DNA from: Candidatus Bipolaricaulota bacterium
Lineage (GTDB): Bacteria > Bipolaricaulota > Bipolaricaulia > UBA7950 > UBA9294
Direction: 5' to 3'
NCBI GenBank assembly: GCA_026390315.1
Contig: JAPLGE010000066.1
Coordinates: 1 to 33,300 of the forward strand
Length of the DNA: 33,300 bases
Each line of letters starts with the position of its first letter. Position 1 is the first letter of the stretch. Below are positions 16,461 through 23,856 of this stretch, in pieces. The notes below the pieces were generated by a model, which ran no database searches, had not been told where the DNA came from, and was given only the letters and a program-made list of their open reading frames with translations. A program made the translations under genes and the position numbers.

Positions 16461-17402
16461 TTACTTGCTGCCGCGCATGCGCGGATCGAAGATGTCGCGG
16501 ACACCGTCTCCCATCAGGTTCCAGCCGAGCCCAAACAGGAGAATCGTCAGCCCCGGGAAGATGATCGTGTACCAGAATATGAGTGGGCTGCCAACCGTTC
16601 CCGACATCCAGTTGCGGGCAAAGGAGATCATCTGCCCCCAGTCCGCGTAGCCGAGCTCCGCGCCAAGGCCGAGGAAGCTCAGTGCCGCGGCCGCGAGAAC
16701 CATAGAGCCGATATCCATCGTTGCCATCACGAATAGCGGGAAGATGGCGTTCGGCAGGAGGTGGCGCGTGATGATCCGCCAGTCGCTCGCCCCGACGGCG
16801 CGTGCCGCCTGGACGTAGTCGAGGTCCTTCACGGTCATGACGTCCCCGCGGGCCAAACGGGCGTACGTCATCCACCCGAACGCGATGAGGGCGACCATCA
16901 CGTTGTCGATGCCGGTGCCCAGAATGGTCGTCATCACCATGGCCGCGATGAGGAAGGGCATGGTCATGAAGATGTCGACGATCCGCATGCTGATCTCCCC
17001 GAACACGCGGCTGTAGAAGGCGGCGAGCGTCCCGATGACGATCCCGATCAGCGCCGATGCGAACGTCACGACGATCCCGATCCGAAAAGCCGTCCGCGTT
17101 CCCCACACCATGCCGTACCAGATATCGTACTGACCAGACGTTGTGCCGAGAATATGCTCCTTGCTCGGAGGCTGGGGCTCGTTCAAGTAGCTGTCTCGCG
17201 GGATCATGTACGGGTTTCTGCCCGGCCTTGGCGGAGCGAGGACGGGCGCTAGGAAAGCGACGACGGCGAAGGCGAGGACCAGAAAGAAGCCCGTTGCCGA
17301 TGTGGGTGTCAGGAAGAACTTGCGCACGGCTCTACTGGAGAAGAAACGACTCAGAGCCCCCCAGACCAGTCTCGTTCCTCTTCGAAGAAGATCCAGCATC
17401 AT
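16461..17402 (-). CDS. Dipeptide/oligopeptide-type ABC transporter permease (DppC/OppC-like)
   Basis: Start MMLDLLRRGTR; PPSKEHILGTTSGQYDIWYGMVWGTRTAFRIGIVVTFASALIGIVIG...ARAVGASDWRIITRHLLPNAIFPL; overlaps the upstream permease stop. Confidence 0.92.
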   Translation of the reverse strand: MMLDLLRRGTRLVWGALSRFFSSRAVRKFFLTPTSATGFFLVLAFAVVAFLAPVLAPPRPGRNPYMIPRDSYLNEPQPPSKEHILGTTSGQYDIWYGMVWGTRTAFRIGIVVTFASALIGIVIGTLAAFYSRVFGEISMRIVDIFMTMPFLIAAMVMTTILGTGIDNVMVALIAFGWMTYARLARGDVMTVKDLDYVQAARAVGASDWRIITRHLLPNAIFPLFVMATMDIGSMVLAAAALSFLGLGAELGYADWGQMISFARNWMSGTVGSPLIFWYTIIFPGLTILLFGLGWNLMGDGVRDIFDPRMRGSK

Positions 17403-18430
17403 TCCAGCCTCACTCTCGGGTCGATGAACGCATACATGACGTCGACGACGAGGTTTGCCGTAACTAGAAGAAGGCCGTTGAACAGGGCGAAGCCCAAGAC
17501 GGCGGCGATGTCCAGTTGGAGCGCCGCGGAGGCCGCGAAGCGTCCCAAGCCAGGGTAGTTGAAGATCGTCTCGGTGATAACCACGCCGCCCATCAACCCC
17601 GCGATGGTCCATCCGGCAACGGTGGCGACAGGGATGAGCGCATTCCTACGGGCATGCCGGTTGATCACAACTCTTTCCGGCAGCCCCTTGGCACGGGCGG
17701 TGGTGACGTAGTCCTGGCGCAGCGTCTCCAACATGGAGGACCGAGTGATCCTCAGGATCAGCGCCCAGGAGATGTAGGAGAGGGTCACGATCGGCAGAAC
17801 CATGTGGCGAAGCGCGTCGAGGAAAACCCGCCAATTCCCATTGAGCACGGCGTCGATGGTGTACATCCTGGTGAATGTGTGCCAGTCTGGCGAGTTGACA
17901 ATGGGTATCGTCCACACGCTGAGCCGGCCTGCCGGGAACCACTTGTAGAAGAAGAGGAGCAGGAGCAGGCCTGCCACGAAAGTGGGCAGCGACCAACCGG
18001 TGATGGCGAGAATGCGCGTAAGATGGTCGCCGATCGTGTTTTGACGGACCGCGGAGAAGACCCCCAATCGGATCGCGAAGAAGACAAGAGGAATGAGAGA
18101 GAAGAGAGCCAGCTCGGCCGTCGTAGGCAGGTACTTAACTAGCGCGTCCTGCACCATCAGGTGAGCCGTCGGGGAGTAGCCTAGTTGTCCGTGGAAGACG
18201 CCGTTTAGCCAGCCCGCGTACTGCTCGTAGATGGGGCGATCGAGTCCGTACTTGTGCACCAGTCTGACGAGTTCCTCGGAGCTGCGCACGTGAGCGAGGG
18301 TGGCGTCGTTGACGTAGAGTGACAGTCGCTTGTAAGGGCCCACCATCTGCACCATGGCGAAGATGATCAATGTCACTCCGAACAGCACCACCGGCAGCAG
18401 AAGCAGTCTCCTTACTATGTATGCAAGCAT
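17399..18430 (-). CDS. Dipeptide/oligopeptide-type ABC transporter permease (DppB/OppB-like)
   Basis: MLAYIVRRLLLLPVVLFGVTLIIFAMVQMV...MLETLRQDYVTTARAKGLPERVVINRHARRNALIPVATVAGWTIAGLMGGVVITETIFNYPGLGRF. Confidence 0.95.
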   Translation of the reverse strand: MLAYIVRRLLLLPVVLFGVTLIIFAMVQMVGPYKRLSLYVNDATLAHVRSSEELVRLVHKYGLDRPIYEQYAGWLNGVFHGQLGYSPTAHLMVQDALVKYLPTTAELALFSLIPLVFFAIRLGVFSAVRQNTIGDHLTRILAITGWSLPTFVAGLLLLLFFYKWFPAGRLSVWTIPIVNSPDWHTFTRMYTIDAVLNGNWRVFLDALRHMVLPIVTLSYISWALILRITRSSMLETLRQDYVTTARAKGLPERVVINRHARRNALIPVATVAGWTIAGLMGGVVITETIFNYPGLGRFAASAALQLDIAAVLGFALFNGLLLVTANLVVDVMYAFIDPRVRLE

Positions 18431-18471
18431 CCTCTCCCTCTGTGAGAAACGAACCGCGCCAAGACTAGAAT

Positions 18472-18504
18472 CGAGGGAAGCGGGGTCTCCCCCCGCTTCC
18501 CTCG
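18472..18504 (-). repeat. Strong intercistronic hairpin between SBP and permease genes
   Basis: CGAGGGAAGCGGGG (18472-18485), 5-nt loop, CCCCGCTTCCCTCG (18491-18504): 14 bp perfect; only weak U content downstream on the minus strand. Confidence 0.75.
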
Positions 18505-18533
18505 GGTATCCTATGGATCTTGCTCCTTGTCTT

Positions 18534-20384
18534 CTACCACTCCTGAACCTTCATCGAGGTGAACATGGCGAGCTCCGCTAGGTCAGGCGTAGCGCCGTCG
18601 GCCTTGTAAATCGTCTTGAAGTTGTAGTTGGACCAGCCCGGATTGTACTGCCAGCCGCCAACCCACGTTCGCTGCCATCGCCGAAGCGTCGGCTCGTGGA
18701 CAATGACGCCGAGGGCGTTATCGTGGCCGAGCTTCTGCAGCTCGTAGTATATGGCTTGGCGCTCGGCCGGGACGCTCGTCGCGCGGCCTTGGGCGATCAG
18801 ACTGTCGAGCTGGGTCGACAGGGCTCCAAGCTTCGAGAACGAAGCCGGGCCGCCGAAAGCGCCCGTGCTCGAGTAGTACGGGGTGACCCAGTTGTCCTCG
18901 TCGGGATAGTCCCAGACCCAACCCATGTAGTAGAACGGCAACTTGCCGGCCGTCTTGTCATCGAGGTAGTTCGCCCACGGCAGCCCCTTGGACTCCACGA
19001 GGAAGCGTGCGTCGAGCTTCTGCAGCTCGTCGCGCAGCATGTCGCAGCCGGTCTGCCGGGCCACGTTGCCCGCGTTGTAGGTGAGGGACATCCGGAAGCC
19101 CTTCTCGAAGACTTTCCCGCCCCAGGCGAGCTTGAACTCTGCCATCGCCTTCTCAGGATCGTAGGTGAATCCCTCCTGATTGGGGTTGAAGTAAGTCATG
19201 AAGTGCGGGATGACGCCGGTCGCTTGCAAGGCCTCGTTCATCATCACCTGCGCAATGAACTTCTCGTAGGGGAACAGGTAGGAGAATGCTCTGCGGACGT
19301 GGACGTCCTGGAAGAAGTCAGGAGTAATGCCATTTCCATCAAGCTTTCCGCTTCCGATGTAGTTGTTCCCCTCCGGCACCATGTACAGGTTCATGTTGAA
19401 ACCAGCGTTCGAACCGCCCGGGAGCCCGTAAAGCGTGCGGAGGCCGGCGGTTCCCTCAACCTGGGACTTGTACTGGACGGGAATGTCCGCCATGTCGGCG
19501 TCACCGTTCACCAGCATCAGCTTTCGGGTTGTCCACTCCTCGACGTAGCGGATTTCGACCCTCTTCACCTTCGCTGCGTTCGTCTTGTCCCAGTAGTTCT
19601 CGTAGCGGGTGAGCGTGTACCCGGTCACCGGGTCTGGCGCGCCCTCGAGCTTGAACTGCGCAGTCCCGCACTCGACGTTATACAGGGCCATATTCTCTTT
19701 GTTCTGGTCGTGGAAGGTGATCCAGTTGTCCTTCGTCCCAGGCCAGCCGCCGTGTTCGATCACGAACTTCTTGCTGTAGATCATGCCCCAGCTGTTGTCG
19801 CACAGCGTGTTCAAAGAATAGGCGTACCAGTATACGGCCTTGATCTCAACCGCCTTTGGATCATCCGCTGGCACGTAGACGCTGTCGATGACCTTCTGGT
19901 ACGCAGCGTCCTGACCCAGCGAGTCGATCAAGCCCGCAAGCGTATCCGATCCAAGGATCCAGGACATCAGGATCCAGCCCGGCCCAGCGGTGATGTCCGA
20001 GATCATGAGTCGGCGGAGGCTGTACACCACGTCTTCCGCGGTGAGGGGGTCGCCGTTGTGGAACGTGACGCCCTGGCGAATGTGGAAGCGCACCGTCGCC
20101 CCGCCAGCCCCGTCGAGCTTGACCAGGCCGTTCGCGATGGATGGGACCTCGGTCGCCAACAGAGGCCGCATTTCGCTCACTGACCCGCCCACATAGCCAA
20201 TCAGGGGTTCATACGTATTGTAGAGAGCCTCCCCGCTCGCCGTGTCGTACGCATAAGCGGGGTCCCACGTATCCCACCCTGCGAATGTTGCGTAAATCAG
20301 CGTATCGGGGTTCGGCACGGCGGCGAAGCCGATCGCGCCGAACGCGAGAACGCACATTAGAACTGCTAACCAAAGTTTCCTCAC
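18534..20384 (-). CDS. ABC transporter substrate-binding protein, family 5 (DppA/OppA-like)
   Basis: GTG start (20384) after SD aggaaggaggg; signal peptide VRKLWLAVLMCVLAFGAIGFAA; GGATVRFHIRQGVTFHNGDPLTAEDVVYSLRRLM; DVHVRRAFSYLFPYEKFI. Confidence 0.94.
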   Translation of the reverse strand: MRKLWLAVLMCVLAFGAIGFAAVPNPDTLIYATFAGWDTWDPAYAYDTASGEALYNTYEPLIGYVGGSVSEMRPLLATEVPSIANGLVKLDGAGGATVRFHIRQGVTFHNGDPLTAEDVVYSLRRLMISDITAGPGWILMSWILGSDTLAGLIDSLGQDAAYQKVIDSVYVPADDPKAVEIKAVYWYAYSLNTLCDNSWGMIYSKKFVIEHGGWPGTKDNWITFHDQNKENMALYNVECGTAQFKLEGAPDPVTGYTLTRYENYWDKTNAAKVKRVEIRYVEEWTTRKLMLVNGDADMADIPVQYKSQVEGTAGLRTLYGLPGGSNAGFNMNLYMVPEGNNYIGSGKLDGNGITPDFFQDVHVRRAFSYLFPYEKFIAQVMMNEALQATGVIPHFMTYFNPNQEGFTYDPEKAMAEFKLAWGGKVFEKGFRMSLTYNAGNVARQTGCDMLRDELQKLDARFLVESKGLPWANYLDDKTAGKLPFYYMGWVWDYPDEDNWVTPYYSSTGAFGGPASFSKLGALSTQLDSLIAQGRATSVPAERQAIYYELQKLGHDNALGVIVHEPTLRRWQRTWVGGWQYNPGWSNYNFKTIYKADGATPDLAELAMFTSMKVQEW

Positions 20385-20514
20385 GACATTCCCTCCTTCC
20401 TGCTCTCTGAGACGGGACTCCCCGAAAGCCACCTGAGTCGGGTTATCCCCCTCCCCGCGGCACCCCTGTGCCGCCGGTCCTCCGATAAGATCCAGTGGTT
20501 TGGCCCCTTAGTAT

Positions 20515-20544
20515 AGCATACCGAGGTGGGGGAAGCGAGGTCAA
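20515..20544 (-). promoter_or_regulatory. Putative promoter of the SBP-permease operon
   Basis: Minus strand TTGACC (20544-20539), 18 nt, TATGCT (20520-20515). Confidence 0.4.
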
Positions 20545-20698
20545 CGACCAAGGTCGGACGCACCCTACCAACCAAGGCTGCGCCCGCTCGAGCGAGCCTT
20601 GACCGATGGTCCCACTCGGAAAACGGACGGCGATCCGGAATGGTGCGGGGTGGGGATCCGGCCGCCGAGGCCCTCCGGCGAGAACGAAACCTTCCTCC

Positions 20699-20728
20699 TT
20701 GACAGGGTCACGAGCCCCAAGTTATAGT
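20699..20728 (+). promoter_or_regulatory. Strong sigma70-like promoter upstream of the tRNA
   Basis: TTGACA (20699-20704), 18 nt, TATAGT (20723-20728); predicted start shortly before tRNA position 1. Confidence 0.7.
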
Positions 20729-20744
20729 ACTCTTGAGGACTATC

Positions 20745-20816
20745 GGGTCCATAGCTCAGTGGGAGAGCAACCGGCTCATAACCGGTCGGTCCCAGGTTCG
20801 AACCCTGGTGGGCCCA
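20745..20816 (+). tRNA. tRNA with CAU anticodon (tRNA-Ile2(CAU) or tRNA-Met); no encoded CCA
   Basis: GGGTCCA/TGGGCCC acceptor stem, anticodon arm CCGGCTCATAACCGG, T arm CCAGGTTCGAACCCTGG; 72 nt, followed by GAAA rather than CCA. Confidence 0.95.
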
Positions 20817-20825
20817 GAAACAACC

Positions 20826-21347
20826 ATGGAGAAGGTCTTCGTCTACGTCGACGGACGCGCGCGCAACGGCCCTGGAGAAGCCGGGATCGGGATTGCGATC
20901 ACCGACAAGGACGGGAACGTCCTTGAGGAGGTCTCGCGGCTGATCGGCCGCACGACCTCGGAGGTGGCCGAGTATCGCGCCCTGATTGAGGGCTGCCGGC
21001 GTGCCCACGCGTACTCGCCGCAGTCCGCCATCTTCTTCGTGGCCAACCAGAACCTGGCGAACGAGGTGAACGGGCTCTTCGGGACGAGACAGCCGCATTT
21101 GAGGCACCTCGTCGAAGTGGCCAAGGCCTTGTTGAACGAATTCCCTCAGTGGCGAGTGAACCTGATCGACTCCGACGCAAACCGCCTCGCGCTTCGTCTG
21201 GTGGAGCAGGCGTTCCACAGCCGCATCCAAGCCCAGATGACCCGCGAGCGGTTGGAGCTTCGGCTCCTGGCGCGGGCTTCGCGCCTGACGGACGAGGAGA
21301 TGGAAGAGCTGATCGCCTACGCGGAACGTCTGCAGGGGAAGGGGTAG
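20826..21347 (+). CDS. RNase HI-fold protein with degenerate DEDD active site and a C-terminal extension
   Basis: VFVYVDGRARNGPGEAGIGIAITDKDGNVLEEVSRLIGRTTSEVAEYRALIEGCRRA is clearly RNase HI-like; third acidic site reads VANQNL (D->N), fourth NRLALRLVEQA (D->L). Confidence 0.88.
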   Translation: MEKVFVYVDGRARNGPGEAGIGIAITDKDGNVLEEVSRLIGRTTSEVAEYRALIEGCRRAHAYSPQSAIFFVANQNLANEVNGLFGTRQPHLRHLVEVAKALLNEFPQWRVNLIDSDANRLALRLVEQAFHSRIQAQMTRERLELRLLARASRLTDEEMEELIAYAERLQGKG

Positions 21348-21349
21348 GG

Positions 21350-21808
21350 GTGCGGATCGTCCTGCAGCGCGTCGCTTGCGCGCGGGTCGAGGTGGGCGGC
21401 CAGATGATCGCCGCGATCCGAAGAGGGCTCCTGCTTCTCGTCGGGATCGGTCGGGGCGACGGGGCAGTCGACCTCGAGAAGGTGGCGCGCCGCCTGGCCG
21501 AGCTACGGGTCTTTGAGGACGGCGCCGGGAAGATGAACCTCTCGCTGCGCGACGCGGGAGGGGAGATTCTCGCCGTGTCCCAGTTCACCCTCTACGGCGA
21601 CACGCGCAAGGGATGCCGGCCGAGCTTCACCGACGCGGCGGAGCCGCACGTGGCGGAGCCGATCTTCGACGCCTTCGTCCAGGCGCTGCGAGGCGAGGGG
21701 ATTCCCGTCCAGACGGGCAGGTTTGGGGCCAAGATGTCGGTCGGGTTAGTGAACGACGGTCCGGTCACCTTCGTGCTTGAGGTTGCGGCGGGAGGCGAGG
21801 GAGGCTAG
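21350..21808 (+). CDS. dtd: D-aminoacyl-tRNA deacylase
   Basis: VRIVLQRVACARVEVGGQMIAAIRRGLLLLVGIGRGD, SQFTLYGDTRKGCRPSF, and C-terminal VGLVNDGPVTFVLEV are DTD signatures. Confidence 0.95.
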   Translation: MRIVLQRVACARVEVGGQMIAAIRRGLLLLVGIGRGDGAVDLEKVARRLAELRVFEDGAGKMNLSLRDAGGEILAVSQFTLYGDTRKGCRPSFTDAAEPHVAEPIFDAFVQALRGEGIPVQTGRFGAKMSVGLVNDGPVTFVLEVAAGGEGG

Positions 21809-21850
21809 ACTTCTGGCCCTCGCGAGGACCGCGAATCCCAAGGAGGCAGT

Positions 21851-22039
21851 ATGCCGGTACCGAAGTATCGCACGTCCCGCTCCAAGGCGCGCATGCGCCG
21901 GGGCCACGAGCGGATGGCCGAGATTGCCGTGGCGGAGTGCCCGCATTGCCACGAGTCGAAGCTTCCGCATCGGGTCTGCCCGCACTGTGGCTACTACAAC
22001 GGGATGGAGATCGTCGCCGCGGCGAAGGGCAAGGACTAA
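21851..22039 (+). CDS. rpmF: 50S ribosomal protein L32
   Basis: MPVPKYRTSRSKARMRRGHERMAEIAVAECPHCHESKLPHRVCPHCGYYNGMEIV, with two CxxC zinc knuckles; SD aaggagg. Confidence 0.96.
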   Translation: MPVPKYRTSRSKARMRRGHERMAEIAVAECPHCHESKLPHRVCPHCGYYNGMEIVAAAKGKD

Positions 22040-22261
22040 GCCTCCGAAGACGGTTTCTCTCCGGGCGCTCGACCAGGGCGCACCGTCAGTTCTTTCGTAC
22101 ACCCGCCTCGCCTGGCGCCGCCTGCTGCGGCTCTCCGAGGACCGCCAGGGGATTCCCTTTCGGCAAACGCTGTGGCCTTGGACGGCCTTGAGATCTGACA
22201 GTCCCCATCCCCCGTCTCCAAACCCGCGTCGTTGTTGACTTTTCCGCCCCACCCATAGAGA

Positions 22262-23647
22262 ATGAGACCGGGAGCTGAGAGGATGTCAGAGAAGCAACCG
22301 GCTGAGGGAGCCTCTTCTGAGGGCGGGTCGAGGGATTGCTGGCGTGAAGTCCTGGCGGCGATCGACGACCGCATTCTTCGCGCCTGTCTTCCCAAAGACC
22401 CTCAGTCGATCACGCAGAGCGGTGACGAGCTGGTGATCGCGGTCGACAGCGAGTTCAAGAAGGAGTACTGCCTTCGCAAGCAGGCGAAGCTCGAGGAGAT
22501 CGTCGCCCGCGTGATGGGCCCCCGCCGGCTCGTGATTGGCGAGCCGCCACTCATCGAGAAAGCCCGCGAAGTGCGGCCGCGCGTGGAGACGAGCGGCCGG
22601 ATTGGCGTTCTCGGGGTCGGGGACGGCGGCGTGAACGCGATCGACCGGATGCGCGAGGAGCACCTGCAGGGCGTGAGGCTCGTGGCCGTCGACACGGACA
22701 AACAGGTGCTGGGGATGTCCCGCGCTCCGGAGTTGCTCCAGCTTGGCGCCGACATCACCGGGGGACGGGGGACCGGCGGCGACGAAACGAAGGGGCGACA
22801 GGCCGCTCAGGAATCGCGATGGGAGATCGCCTCTCTTCTCAAGGGGATGGACCTTGTCTTCGTGACGGCCGGCCTGGGCGGCGGGACGGGCACGGGGGCC
22901 GCCCCCGTCGTGGCGGAGATCGCAAGGGAGAACGGGGCGCTGACGATCGGCGTCGTCACCAGGCCGTTCACGTTTGAGGGGACCGTTCGGAGGGCCCGCG
23001 CCGAAGCGGGTCTCGCCAAGCTTCGCGAGGCGGCGGACGTGCTGATCGTGATCTCGAACGACCGCCTGTTGGAAACGGCGGCCAAGGGGCTGCCGCTGAC
23101 CAAGGCCTTCGAGCTGGCGGACGGGATCCTGCATCAAGGGGTCCGGGGGATCTCGGATCTGATTACGGTGCGCGGCCTCGTGAACCTCGACTTCTCCGAC
23201 ATCCGAAACATCCTGTCCGGCGCCGGCGAAGCGATGATGGGAATGGGGGAGGCTCGCGGCGAGCAGCGAGGGCCCAACGCCGCAAAGCTCGCCAGCGCGA
23301 ACCCTCTCTTGGAGGGCGGGTCGATCCGAGGCGCGCGGAAGCTGATCATGAACATCACCGGCGGGGAGGACCTCACCCTGAGCGAGGTGACGGCGTCTGC
23401 CGACCTGATTCGCCGCGTCGCGGCGACGGAATGCGATTTGGTGTTCGGCGCGGTGGTGAAAGAAGGGTTCAAGGACGGGGTGAGGATCACCGTCATCGCT
23501 GCGGACTTCGAGGAGTCGAGCGAGGAAGAGTCGAAGAAGAAGCAGCTTCCACGGCGTGAGCGGGTCAAGTTGACGAAGGACGTGGATGTCCCCGCGTTCT
23601 TGCGGAGGGGTCGCGAGACCCAGGGCGAGGAGAAAGGGGGAACCTAG
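22262..23647 (+). CDS. ftsZ: FtsZ/tubulin-family cell division GTPase with N-terminal DnaA-domain-I/DnaX-C-like domain
   Basis: GVLGVGDGGVNAIDRM (T1), GRGTGGDETKGRQAA (T3), GLGGGTGTGAAPVVAEIA (T4 tubulin signature), NLDFSDIRNIL (T7), C-terminal DVPAFLRRGR peptide. N-terminal ~95 aa precede the FtsZ fold. Alternative start ATG 22283. Confidence 0.93.
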   Translation: MRPGAERMSEKQPAEGASSEGGSRDCWREVLAAIDDRILRACLPKDPQSITQSGDELVIAVDSEFKKEYCLRKQAKLEEIVARVMGPRRLVIGEPPLIEKAREVRPRVETSGRIGVLGVGDGGVNAIDRMREEHLQGVRLVAVDTDKQVLGMSRAPELLQLGADITGGRGTGGDETKGRQAAQESRWEIASLLKGMDLVFVTAGLGGGTGTGAAPVVAEIARENGALTIGVVTRPFTFEGTVRRARAEAGLAKLREAADVLIVISNDRLLETAAKGLPLTKAFELADGILHQGVRGISDLITVRGLVNLDFSDIRNILSGAGEAMMGMGEARGEQRGPNAAKLASANPLLEGGSIRGARKLIMNITGGEDLTLSEVTASADLIRRVAATECDLVFGAVVKEGFKDGVRITVIAADFEESSEEESKKKQLPRRERVKLTKDVDVPAFLRRGRETQGEEKGGT

Positions 23648-23856
23648 GCGTGGCTCCTCGCGGGCACGCTCCTCGAGACAGCTGACGGAGTCGGATCTAC
23701 GAGGCGCGCCTGGACGCGACCTTGGCCGATCTCTGGGCGGAGCGCCCTGCTGAGCCGGGAGGAGGCTGAGCCAGCCGTGCCACAGGAGGCCGCGCCCTGG
23801 ACGGACGCGGTGCAGGTGCAGGCTGAAGACCGATAGGCTGGAGGTTCCAGGCGATC

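Noticed and set aside
18696-20183. 495-aa plus-strand ORF opposite the DppA-like gene
   Set aside because: Mirror frame of a clear SBP gene; V/H/R-rich composition expected from antisense of high-GC coding DNA.
22274-22284. CTGAGAGGATG near the ftsZ start as a second thi-box
   Set aside because: Only the short CTGAGA motif is present; the rest of the TPP aptamer is missing, and this is likely a Shine-Dalgarno-type context.
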